DNA of 64,000 bases, from the NCBI GenBank assembly GCA_010094045.1, contig ML986603.1, positions 1 through 64,000 of the forward strand. The letters are read 5' to 3'. Below are positions 1 to 10,600 of this stretch, one piece after another; position 1 is the first letter of the stretch; each line of letters opens with the position of its first letter. The translations under genes were made by a program, and so were the position numbers. Below the pieces are notes generated by a model that was not told where the DNA came from, searched no databases, and saw nothing but the letters and a program-made list of their open reading frames with translations. The stretch is from Lojkania enalia (Eukaryota > Ascomycota > Dothideomycetes > Pleosporales).

Positions 1-407
1 AAAAAAAAAAAAAAAAAAAAAAAAGCGCAAAATCGACCCACGATTTCACCATTCCAGATACAGAAAAAAAGAAAAAAAGAAGAAGCCCACGACCAGTAGA
101 AAATATAAGATAGAAAGGAGAACATGTCCCCTAACCTGGAACCTCCAGGTTTTGAATCCGAGAGCGCAGGAACAAAGACCCAGTATTTCAACGAACAAAC
201 CGGATCTTAAAACGCCGTCGACACGAGACCATCCTGTCGGGGTAACAAGATCCATCCCAAAATCCTGCATCATAACAGGCCTGTTCGTATCCTTCGGCGA
301 ACATCCGATCCGGAACCCATAGTTCGTTAAATTATCGAGTCGTATCGTCGTAAATCGTATACTAGTTACTCATATATCGTATAACAAGTGTAGGTGAAAA
401 TGCATGC
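1..407. other. Window-edge intergenic sequence with A-rich start
   Basis: The window opens with 24 consecutive A bases, followed by A/G-rich sequence to about position 85. I see no supported gene; the one open frame (46-273, minus) is a low-complexity hydrophobic translation with no recognisable domain. The right part is probably the 3' flank of the phosphatase gene that ends at 408. Confidence 0.5.
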
Positions 408-2765
408 TTAGCGGGAATAGGGCTTGTTCATAAGAGCAATCTCGCGTGCGATAGTGGCCCATTCGAGCTCTCGACGGAGGGGTTGGTCACGTCGTAGGCG
501 CTGGTGTTCCTCCCATTTGAGGAGTTCGTACCTGTAAATCCTAAGCGACTGTCCGCTAAACAACTTCCCTTGCAGAAACTTACGTGAATCGTAGGTGAGG
601 CTGAATAATGACATTCAGTCTACGCGCTCTTACAAAGCAACTAATCACAGGTTAGCCGATGATCCAGTTGAGGGACAACAAGATCAACTTACTAGGCGCG
701 CGGGAACGAAAGGCCAAGCTCTTTCATTACTTCTGCAATGCAAATCGTCGCCGAGCGAGAAACTCCGACCCGACAATGCACTAGCGTAGCGCCGCCATTT
801 AGTTTTCCAGTTTCTGCTCAAAACGTCAGCTCTTCTCTGTCGAATTGTGGACGGTAATTATAGATACCAATAAATTTGAGGCAACGATCAAACTCGTCGC
901 AAAGAGAATCAACGCCATTATCCTGGACCCTATCAATTGAGAGGAAATTCTCGGCTGGCCAATTGAGCTGATTCCTTGTATCCTCTGGCCAAGCAAGTGA
1001 CTCGCCAACGCTAAGGATGCGCGTGATACCTAGTTCGCTGAGCAGCTCTGGGTTGTTTGCATGACCAAGGTTGCCGAGATACATATATGGAAGAATGCGA
1101 CTCGGAAGGCTCCCATCGATACGACTGATCCATTGGGGCTCACGAATATTGATGACATCCCTCTGCCACCGCGGTGATTCCTGGAGAATGCGGTATTGGA
1201 TTGATGTCAACAAAGACACGTCTGTCGGATACGCAAAGAAGTTGCGCTTTTTGTCCTTATGTAATTGCACCCAAGCATCATGCGCTGGGAGCCCTTCGGC
1301 ATACATAAAATAGGTCAAACCGAGCAGCGTGGTCTCCGTATACCCATCTGTACAGTGAATAAGGATCTTCTTTGGCGCGGCCAAGTCATCTAACTCAATG
1401 GCTTCATCCTCGCCATTCTTTACCCGCTTTGACCTTTTCACCTCATGCGGGTTTGCGAGTTCGTAGATCCATCTACAAGTGTCTAACAGCCCATCTACCT
1501 CGACATGGGACCAAGACGGTGGCATGATGCTTCCAGAAGATGGGAAGTCTATATGGAGAGGATGATGGCTCGACTTCTCCAAAGCAGTGCGATAACCCTT
1601 TAGAGTCTTCGCTTCTGGCACGTGAGCAAGATCACTCGCCTCAATGAGAATGTCAAATGCGTGCTCGTTTACGGACCCCGAGTGTAGGGACGGATCGGGT
1701 GTCGAGCCCAGGAACACATTGTTACTGATCTCTGAAGCTTTCGACATGGCGCACATCTCGTAACGCTCCCAGTAGACTGGATACTGGTTAGAGAGCCCCT
1801 TCTCAAATGCAATTTGTAGAGTTAGAGGCATTTGGGTACATACAGAAATCAATGACGTTTCCTGTCATATTTCCGACTGAGTTCACTGCAACCAGCTCCG
1901 GATGATTCTTCTCTACAACGCTGAATGAGTCTATTCAACGTCAGCAAATTGGCCAAAATCAAAGTCACCGCACACGTAAGGGGGGGAACCTACCAGATAG
2001 CATGAAGGTATTAAACAATCCCCTTTGGAAACCATTTCTTTGCTCGTAGTGTCTCTGGGCTCTCGAGATACGCTTAGCTAGAACAATGGTATCACTCGGA
2101 TTTGTCTTGTCATCACCATAGACTATGATATCCGACACCATAGCTAGCTTGCATGCCTGGATCTGGAAGTTCCGCACGGAAAACCCATCTTTCGGATCAC
2201 ATTCGAGAAACGAGCCATTCTCCTCGGGAGGGAGCAGTTCGTCGGGTGCGATAGCTCCCTTGAGCTTCGACGCCGATAGATCCCCACCAGTCTTGACAAT
2301 GGTAATGCTGCGGATGCATCTCGGCACCTTCCGGCCGCTCTTGCGCCGCGAGGTGAAGAAGGCAAGCTGGATCTGGTTATCCGCGTGAAGGCCGTGCAGC
2401 CACGGGAACACTTGTTCGGGGTTGGGTAGTGCCTGTGTCGACAAGTGCTCGAGAGCTTCGGCCAATTTCACTGTAGTTATGGTCCATAGCGGCGGATCTC
2501 TCGAGAATTCGGAGCAATGCGCGCTTGGGGGATAGGTGATGGATGAAGTCTCAACGACACTGTCCTTGGACGGCGGTGACGCGGGGGGGGTGTCGAGGGT
2601 ACGAGCGGGTACGGGACCTGGAGGGCATACGGGAATGTGCTTGTTTGGGACTGCCGCAGGAGTGCCACGAGAAGATGTGTTCAGTGTAAGGTGCGGAGGA
2701 GGGGTAGAGGAGCGCGCGGGCATGGGCGGCGCCCGAGCAACGACTGCAGCCATGTTTGTGTCCAC
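408..2765 (-). CDS. PPS1: Dual-specificity protein phosphatase Pps1
   Basis: Six exons on the minus strand give 689 aa: 2765-1994, 1930-1844, 1776-868, 813-693, 640-584 and 531-408. All phases agree and introns are 52-67 nt. Exon 4 carries the active-site loop HCRVGVSRS (Cys603, Arg609 of my model), followed by the helix ATICIAEVMKEL. Exons 5-6 give the family tail RRLNVIIQPHLRF and YELLKWEE. A second site at about residues 427-435 reads HCTDGYTET, which resembles the loop but lacks its arginine. The first ~60 residues are Pro/Ser-rich. Pps1 in yeast is a Tyr/Thr phosphatase linked to S-phase control; that role is inferred here from family. The intron 1843-1777 starts with a perfect gtatgt. 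The start is the first ATG of the open frame; Met at 2753 is an alternative. Confidence 0.9.
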
Positions 2766-3598
2766 AGTCTAATGAAGGGTCAGTCGCGGTCCTCTTGAGT
2801 GTGGTACTGATTGGGGCGGTAGGGAGCAGGCAATTGGCGGGTCGCAGCTGGGGACGGCGCGCGGGACGCGGGGTGTATGAGCAGGCCTTCCCAATCGGTG
2901 ACGATGGGTTTGGCGGTGGTCGCAGTCGTCGACGGCCGCGCACAGAAGAACGGACGGGCCCGCGGGAGGGCGTCGACGTGGTACGTTGAGTTGGTCGGCG
3001 GCACGCGAGTGTTTGAGCAGCCGGGGCAATCGAGAGGCGCCCGCGCGGGGTGGAAGCCGCGGATTCAAAGGGCGGCGACGACTGCAGCGGCGCCAGACAT
3101 GGTGAGAGGGGAGCGAGGGAGGAAAACGGTGAATTGGCAGCGGCGGATGAATTGGTCTGGGGGGAGAAGTGGGAGCGGAGGAGGAGAGCGATGGAGGGGC
3201 AAGGTGTGGTGATACAGAATCGCGCGGCGGAATGCTGTGGACGCTTTCTTGGACCCCTCCCGCCCCAGCACATTGAGGACAAGGCGCCGTTATATTCAGC
3301 CCGTCTGCCATCCTGCGCCATCCTGCTGCACGCCCGTATGCACGCTGGCTAGACGGCGGCCTGCGGTTGGACGTTGGCCGGCCGTCGACGGGCTCAGAAC
3401 CGCGCTCTGAAAATAGCGGACTCTGCTCAGTGGCCGGCGCCAACTAGCAGCGAGTGACGGGAGCCCTTATCGGCCTATCCGTGTTCTATGGCGAAGCTAT
3501 TCGTACCCATATCATACCTATGTATATCTGCGGGTGCGGCACGTGTAGATACGGATTACTGCTGGCAGCGATGCCGCCTCGTGCTCGACTGTCGCTCG

Positions 3599-3629
3599 CA
3601 CACTCACACACACGCACGCACGCACACCC
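3599..3629. repeat. CA/CGCA microsatellite
   Basis: An alternating CA tract turns into repeated CGCA units (cacacgcacgcacgcacac). It is a simple-sequence repeat in the PPS1 upstream region. Confidence 0.8.
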
Positions 3630-3960
3630 AAGGCCGTCGCGCAGCTCTTCCTCCTGCTCCCGCCGCCTGCTTACGAGCGAGTAGCTCTGCGCAAGTATGT
3701 ATGTCGTCGATAGTGCTCGCGCGTCCCGCTGCCGGCAGCGTGGAGCCTGTGGACCTGCACCCAGACCAGCCCTCGCCCTCTGCCCTCGCTACCCCACACT
3801 GGCGGGCCCACACACGGTTATTCGCCACCCTCCACTAGCCAGCTAGCCCGCACATCGTCGATCCTGCCCGCAACCCCCGCTGCGCTGCCTCAACTGTTGC
3901 ACCCGTCAAAGCGCGAGTTTCTCCCAGTAGTGATATCACTCCTCTCAGCAGTGCTCTTAC

Positions 3961-4002
3961 TCTCGCTCTTGCGCTTGCTCTCGCGCTTGCGCTCCCTCTC
4001 CC
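3961..4002. repeat. Pyrimidine-rich low-complexity tract
   Basis: Imperfect repeats of ctcgctcttgcg and related units make a CT-rich strand. It lies about 1.2 kb upstream of the PPS1 start codon. Confidence 0.6.
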
Positions 4003-4540
4003 ATCGTTGTTGTGCCTCCTCCCTCTTGCTCGCCGAAAGAGCCTAGTCCCCCCCCCCATCTTGTGCCCCAAAGGGTTATTTATGCTGGCCCAACAATCAA
4101 TGCCCTCCTCTCTGAGATGCTGCGGTTCGCCTTACCCGTTGTAAAGATAGAGCCGGCGCGCAGGCGGGGTGCATGATTGCAACATGGCTCGCTCCAGATG
4201 CGAATAGCCAGGTGGTCCGTGGCCATGAGCGTCTAAGACTACTACCCCGGCTGCGCTACTTTAGATTAATGTATGCCCCATCTGTATTATATCGCGCCGC
4301 TATTCGAGTAGCTTGCCTACTAAGCGTCATATTCAATCATGCACCACTATCCATGGGGACCGGTTCGCACTAAGCTGCTGATCGTTGCTATGCATTGGCC
4401 CTGTATACCGTGCAGTAATCCCAATACAGGCCGGGACATACGCTGAAAAGATGAAACGCAAAGTTTTGCCCGTCTAACTCCTAACTCCAGGCCCCTTGCA
4501 TGGCCCTCCAATGCCCGCCTATTTGCAGTCCCCCCGACCC

Positions 4541-5239
4541 TTATGCCAATGCCTCCGAGCGGGAATTTAGCAGCTCGTCCACGTGCGACCTCTGCACTAC
4601 GATTGCATTGCTCCCATCTTGTTCTTTCAGCAACACTGCCAGGACTTCGATGGGCGGCGTCAAGCCTAGCCGTTGAGCGCGCTTCCAGCGTTTCAGACGA
4701 GCGGTGCCGGTACAGGGCTGCACGATAATCATGTCAGTAAGCCTGTTGCACCATTACGAAATCCATCCAATTGCAATTGCCACCACATGCATCCATGTTG
4801 GAATTCGCCCACTTACCCCGTATTGTCCACTCATGTCAAATTCACGAAGGATCTTCTCGTGAGTGCTTAGGTCCTCTTGATGCACCCTGGGCGCTTCCCT
4901 CGCCCTCTCTTTAGCTCTCCAGTAATCATCTATCCGCTTCTTCGATATCTTCCTGGCCTCGTCTTCCTCTGGTGTGCTGGCTACTTGCTGCGCGACTACT
5001 TCTTGCTTCGTTTGCTCGACAACGGCCGCGTCAGCGGTCGTGAGGTCGGCAGCGTCCGATGGGCTGATATCGGCGACTACGTCTTTCGAGTCCGTCGGCG
5101 CTGTATCAGAGAGGAGGTTCTTCTTCGCATTCTGAGCTCGTGCGCCGGGCTTCGTTACTCTGTTCGACGTTCCATGGAAGGCTAGAGTAGACTGATGGGC
5201 TTTGGGTGTAGCACCCCTGGCCCGGCGTTTCGGCGGCAT
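4541..5239 (-). CDS. DNA polymerase delta subunit 4 (Cdm1/POLD4 family)
   Basis: Two exons, 5239-4817 and 4717-4541, joined by a 99-nt intron, give 199 aa. The start MPPKRRARG is chosen over an upstream in-frame Met at 5434 because fungal members begin this way. Near the N-terminus HQSTLAFHG resembles the PCNA-interacting segment of the family. The conserved C-terminal half contains RVHQEDLSTHEKILREFD before the splice and ARLKRWKRAQRLGL then PPIEVLAVLLKE after it, the hallmark block of POLD4/Cdm1. The protein is the small accessory subunit that stabilises polymerase delta at replication forks. It is divergent from the DcpS gene across ~630 bp. Confidence 0.92.
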
Positions 5240-5867
5240 ATTTGGAGGTGCTGAGGCGGAATAGGGTTTCCAGATAGCTATACCGGCGTGCAGCTTATGA
5301 AGTGAAATAGGTCGGTGGTGAAGTGGTGAAGGTGAAGACATTACTTCATTAGGCGAGGCTATAGTCTTGGCATTCGCATCAGGGTTGGCCAGGAGATACG
5401 CGAACCGCGTTAGCATGTGACCTCGAAATTTCACGTCTTGGCCTGACTAAACATTTACTGTCTCGGTTAAGTCAGGCTAGTGAACTCCACGCATGACAGT
5501 TGCGAGATATCCTGCGTACGTTTTACGACACTAAAAATATATATATATATATTTTCAAAAGGTAAGAATCTAGTCCATTTTTCCAAGTACATTAGTTCAT
5601 CAGAACAGTCGCAATTGAAAAATGTGCATTTCATTCCCCGTTCGTCTAGGAATGAATGTATAGAAATAATCAATTCTCGTCTTCTTGCAGTTTCTATTAG
5701 ACTCACTATTCCCATTTTATAAACGCAATCGAATCCAAGAGATTGTAACTGCAGTCCTTAAATATATAAACTCCAAAATCTGACAGCCATCCAGCAAAGC
5801 ATCTCCCATATTTCATCAGACCGCAAGCCACCCAACCAACTTATCCAATACTTCATCAACCTCCAAC
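5240..5867. promoter_or_regulatory. Shared promoter region between POLD4 and DcpS genes
   Basis: The ~630-bp divergent spacer includes an AT dinucleotide tract at 5533-5555. A TATA-like aatatataaa lies at 5761-5770, about 100 bp before the DcpS ATG. The DcpS start context is caacATGGCG. No other gene is evident. Confidence 0.5.
5533..5555. repeat. AT dinucleotide repeat
   Basis: A near-palindromic run of A bases, (TA)n and T bases lies in the divergent promoter region. Confidence 0.8.
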
Positions 5868-6903
5868 ATGGCGTCCACAACCCCTCAAGACGTCGCCAAA
5901 CACGTCGAATCACTAATCCCAAAATTCAAACTCGACCGGCTCCTCAACCAAGACCAAGCCGGCCGCCGCATCTCTCTCGTCGGCACCATCGACTCCCAGC
6001 CCGCTCTTCTGCTCGCCGAACGCGCCGCCTTCGCCACCGATGTTGACCATCTCACTTCCTTTCCGACATCCCTTGCCAAGATCAAGAACCTCGGCGCAAA
6101 CGACATATATTCCTGGTTCCTCGCGTCTTCAAGCCCCAATGGTGGTCCGGATGCTCAACCGCCAGATCTAAAGTTGAACTTGATCTACCCGTGTACCGAG
6201 AAGCACATCAAGAAGTACTCCCCCCAGGGTCTACGAATGGTGACGGAGACGCCAGAGATCTATGCGAGGTACATTCTCCCCTACATGCAGATGCAGCGCG
6301 AGCAGGGCCGATTGAACTGGGTGTTCAACATCATCGAAGGCCGCAAGGAGCAGGAAGACGTCATCTACCGCGAGCACGGTCAGGAAGGATTCTTGCTACT
6401 ACCTGACCTAAACTGGGACCGGAAGACCCTGTCTTCGTTACATTTGCTCGGGATTGTGGAACGGCGGGATATCTGGTCCATCCGCGATCTAAAGAAATTG
6501 CACATCACGTGGCTTAAGCATATGCGGGATAAGTTACTTGATTCGACCGTAAGACTATATCCGGAGCTGGAGCGAGACCAGCTGAAACTTTACATTCATT
6601 GTGCGTGCCTCTGATCTTTGATGAATATGGAGGCCTGATTGACTGACTGAGGGTGGCTCAGACCAACCAACATACTATCACTTCCACATTCACATCGTAA
6701 ATGTCGTCCTGGAGGCCGGGAACACACAAGCCACTGGCAAGGCACTTGGTCTCGAGAACATCATCTGGCAACTCGAGACAATGCGAGGTGACGACAAAGC
6801 TGGGATGGCAGATGTTAGCCTGACGTATCACCTCGGCGAGGCAAGCGAGCTTTGGGAGAAGATATTCTCGCCTCTAAAGGACGGACGTGCAGTTGAGTTA
6901 TGA
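5868..6903 (+). CDS. Scavenger mRNA decapping enzyme DcpS (HIT family)
   Basis: Exons 5868-6600 and 6662-6903, with a 61-nt intron, encode 324 aa, close to the usual DcpS size. The split codon joins LYIHY to QPTYYHFHIHIVNV, restoring the histidine triad His251-x-His253-x-His255 that hydrolyses m7GpppN left after 3'-5' mRNA decay. The N-terminal swap domain contains the family segments VGTIDSQPALLLAE and KLNLIYPCTEKHIKKYS. The central part has LNWVFNIIEGRKEQEDVIY. The protein acts in the cytoplasm and nucleus as a homodimer (family knowledge). It converges with the SCC2 gene downstream. Confidence 0.95.
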
Positions 6904-7640
6904 GAAATCAAACTGATTGTAGACCTTTATGAGATTATAGGGGGCCAAACGGGAAGCTGTAGCCTGATTGCCGTGGCTCGGGTGGAAAGTATAATTGCAG
7001 GAAACCCTCCAAGGAGATTCTAAAGTGAAAATGAAAGAGAGCTGGTCGTATCTTTGCTAGAAATTCTCAACTGAGGTTTAGTCTCCTTTCCAACCCTCTC
7101 CATACACTTGAAGCTGGTATCTTTCCTTCCCATTTGTCAAGCCAATCCGCACATACCTAAGGATGATCCTATTTCCCCTAGCGCGTCATCAAGCAGGAAA
7201 CCAAATGTATAATACAATGCGGCATTATACTACAAAGTAAGACTATATGGGTATATAAGTATCCTTGTTCCCAAAACTCCCATAGATGCTGCTGTAGCTA
7301 CACTCTAGCTCAAGTCCAAATTCTCCTAACCCATCTCATTGAGATAGATTCACCGCAAACCGCAAACAAGCCAAACGCCAGTAACCCCTTTTGAACCTGC
7401 CACCCAATGTGAAAGGGTATCACTAAATATCCGCCAAACGCCTATGCTCCGTTCATGGATAAGATATGCCCCCCTAGCCATGTACGAAATGCCGAGATAG
7501 AGCTAAAACGCTCTAACCGTAGTAAAGATCAAGATATCAACCTGCGCCCTTAAAAGTAATGTCTATGACTCCATTCTTAAATTCCCCCTCCCCCGAATTT
7601 GGTATTCGCGGTTGGAAACGAGCAGAGCAGGCCTCCATTC
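6904..7640. other. Convergent 3' intergenic region DcpS/SCC2
   Basis: About 740 bp between two converging genes. AT-rich, with no open frame of note and no recognised RNA. Probably the two 3' UTRs and terminators. Confidence 0.5.
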
Positions 7641-10600
7641 TTAATCCCAATCCTCCTCGTCGTCGGGAGTCTTAGAGTTCCTCTTCTTATTCCTGCTGCT
7701 GGCTAGTCGTCCCCTTGACTTCTTCGGCGTGTTGCCTAGGGCTGCACTCGACTTCCTTTTCCTTCCTCGTCCACTGTTAGGAAGCGCGGGACCATCACCA
7801 TTGTCATCAGGCGTTTCATAGCCAGCATCCGCCAATCCAAATTGTTCGTTGCCATCCAAATCTTCATCGATCTTCGCATCTTCATCAACTTCGAGTAGTC
7901 CTGCGAATTCGCGGCACTGCTTCATCATGCTCTCACGGCTGTCCAGCGCAGTCATGATGTTTGATATGCGCTCCCAGAGCTCCTTGCCGGTGACAAAATT
8001 GGCTCTCACAGCTGGCTTGATACGATCGGTCTTGTTGATCTTACCATGCAAATTCCATGCCCGTTTGATGAAAGAACGCGTTTCCCACATCATTTGGAGA
8101 ATCATGCAGGCAGTGGTAAGGAGACGGAGACGCTCATTTGTGATCGGCATGCTTAAATCATCCTCTGGCTGAGGATAAATCGGATTAATAGAACCGTTCT
8201 CACCTAAAGGGTCTTGCTGTTGGAGCCCCGCTTCTGGAGTATATTTAGCAATCTCCGTTTCGAGGGCGAGAGCGACAGTAGGGCCTGTTTGCTTGAGGAC
8301 AATTTTCTCAAGCTCAGAGGTGAGGACTAGGATGTCATCAACCTTGGGAAATTCGAAAAGGCCCAGGTTTTCTAAACAGAAACGGGCAAACAAGACTCCA
8401 TCAGGTATAGCTCCCGTGCCGTCCAAACGAGACAAGTCAAAGTTGATTCGCTTGCAGATGTTGGTGAAAAACAATCTCCGGGTCTTCGGGGTTCCGCCGC
8501 TATTTAAAATTCCAAAGAAAGGGCCCATCTTCGGCTTATAGGTCTTCTCGATCATGCCATGCGGATCCTTGAAAACATCGTATTGATACTTGAACGCCTG
8601 AACAACAGCCTCCACGTATTCCTTCTCAAGAATGGATTCATTCTTAAGGTGAATACTTTGATGTTCAATCAAGGCGATGCGAGAAACCTCCTTTTGAGGC
8701 GACGTCCCCAATACCACAAGGGGCGGACCACACTTCTTTGGGTGGACCAAGCCTTGGTGGCTGATGCTAATGATGATTTCCGTGGCAAGCAGTGCAAGTT
8801 TATTTGATTCTCCAAGAGCAACCTTGACGATATCCTCCAGGAACTTTTGCGCCAGGTGTAGGGGTGCACCATCACTGTCGCTTCCAACTAAAGAATTTCC
8901 TAAGCGCTCAGCACCGCGGATCGCACCTTCACCAACCGCGATCTCTGCACCGCTTTCCGAACGGCGTTCAGTGCTGGAGAAGAAGTCCCGGAATTGTTCT
9001 AGAACTACTAACTTGAGGTCCACATTGTCTTGGTTGTAGAAAACGAGCTTCAAGGCCTTTTCTACGTCGTTTCGAAAGTATTTCCCTGGCGAGTTCTGGC
9101 ATATTTCACCAATGCAACAGAGTGCCTGTTTGCGGAGACTGATATCCCATGCTTGTCTTGTGAAGGGAAGAACGCTGTCTATGAGAAGCGCAGAAACTGA
9201 ATTGCCGTTCCATTTCTGGAGCGAAAGACACTGCGCTCGTCCTGCCATAGTCTGAAGACTAGTCCTGAAAAGATCAACGTGCTTATCAAAGTCCCAGACT
9301 TTTGCAAATGATCCTACAATGTTCAGCATGTTTCGCAAAGTTTTTACGAAGACTGGTTCTGTCTTGCGTGTATCGGGGCTCGCGGATCCAGTTACGACTT
9401 TGATGAGGCAAGAACTAAACACAAAGAAAATTTGCTGCAGTCCTGAATGATTGTTTGGTGCAGCTGCACCGGGAACACCTTGGACCAAAGGATGAATCGT
9501 CCATAGGCAACGCGCGACATCGAGCAAAGTTTCTTTGCTTCCCAATATGTACTGAGCAGCCCAGTTGGATAGCTTGGGTAGCACTGTTTTGAGAGCAGCG
9601 AACACTGCGACCGAAAAAGGTACCTGAAGGGACGGGAGTATCGGGAAGACGAAACGGAAGATAGTTACGGTCGGGCCGAAAATGGGAAGCTCGCTGAGGC
9701 CGCCAAAATCCTCTACGTGTGTCTTGAGGAGTTCCATTTGATGCGAAGTAAAGATTTCCGGTTTCACTTCGGCAAAGATAGCGAGGGTTCGAAGTATGCG
9801 AGCCTGGCGAGACTGAACCGCTGGATCTTTTACTTTTGTCTCACCTTTCGCATTGCCTCCTCCTGAAATCTGGGCATCCATCATGTCCGCAACCAAATCC
9901 TTGCAAGTTCCCAAATTTGCCACTGCGTTCTTCGACTTTTGGGGTGATAACACATCCTTGAAGAAAGTCTCGAACGACTTCAGCGGAACAGTCTCGTGTC
10001 GGATACTTTCAACGATGTCAACCAACATTGATGCCCGATTAGACCGAGCCAGCCTGACTTGACTCTCGTCATTCTTCACTATGCCCGCCTGCGATGGAAG
10101 CCACATCTCCTCCAATGTTTGGCGCGCTAGCTCAGCAATAGACTTTTCATCATCTCTCACTGGAATAAGAAGTTTACCAGCGATCCTCAATTGGTTTTCC
10201 TTAGACTCAGTTCTAGCATATATTTCTTTGAGGAGTTTGATTGCCCTCTTCTTTGGCGCTATAGACGTATCGGTCGTGCGAGCGAGGACTTGATCTAGAC
10301 AGTGCTGTTCCCAATCCGGGTTCTGCTCCAAACATTTCGCGATCAAATTGAGAACAGTCTCTCGGACCGACGGTGAATTGTCTGACGCCATTGTGACAAT
10401 CCTGGTGAACGTTGTCTCACTTAAAATCTTTGGATTCTTGTCTATTAAGTTGGTTAGGCTTCTCGTGGCCTGCCCTTGCAGTTTTGCCGAGGTATGTCTC
10501 GTGTACGATATAAACCTCTCAACCATGACGGGAAGAGATTTACAGAACGTGCCCTGCAAGGCAATAATACTAGCGGCTAGCTGGCTCTGGGAATCCGATA

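Larger units (their letters stand above)
2766..4540. promoter_or_regulatory. Long GC-rich 5' region of PPS1
   Basis: About 1.8 kb separates the PPS1 start from the 3' end of the polymerase delta subunit gene, both minus strand. The first ~900 bases are strongly GC-rich and open in several frames on both strands, which I read as composition rather than coding. It contains a CA/CGCA microsatellite near 3600 and a pyrimidine-rich TCGC/TTGC run at 3961-4002. A long 5' UTR or extended promoter is the likely content. No domain or RNA gene was recognised. Confidence 0.5.

Noticed and set aside
1776..1850. Two apparent single-base frameshifts in Pps1 exon 3
   Set aside because: Translating straight through seemed to need two deletions. 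A 67-nt intron (1843-1777) with a perfect gtatgt donor and an accaNNNNccag-type end restores the frame without any mutation.
2551..3443. Long minus-strand open frames of 224-256 codons upstream of PPS1
   Set aside because: They overlap each other and the PPS1 first exon in other frames, are Pro/Arg/Ser-rich and sit in very GC-rich sequence; composition explains them.
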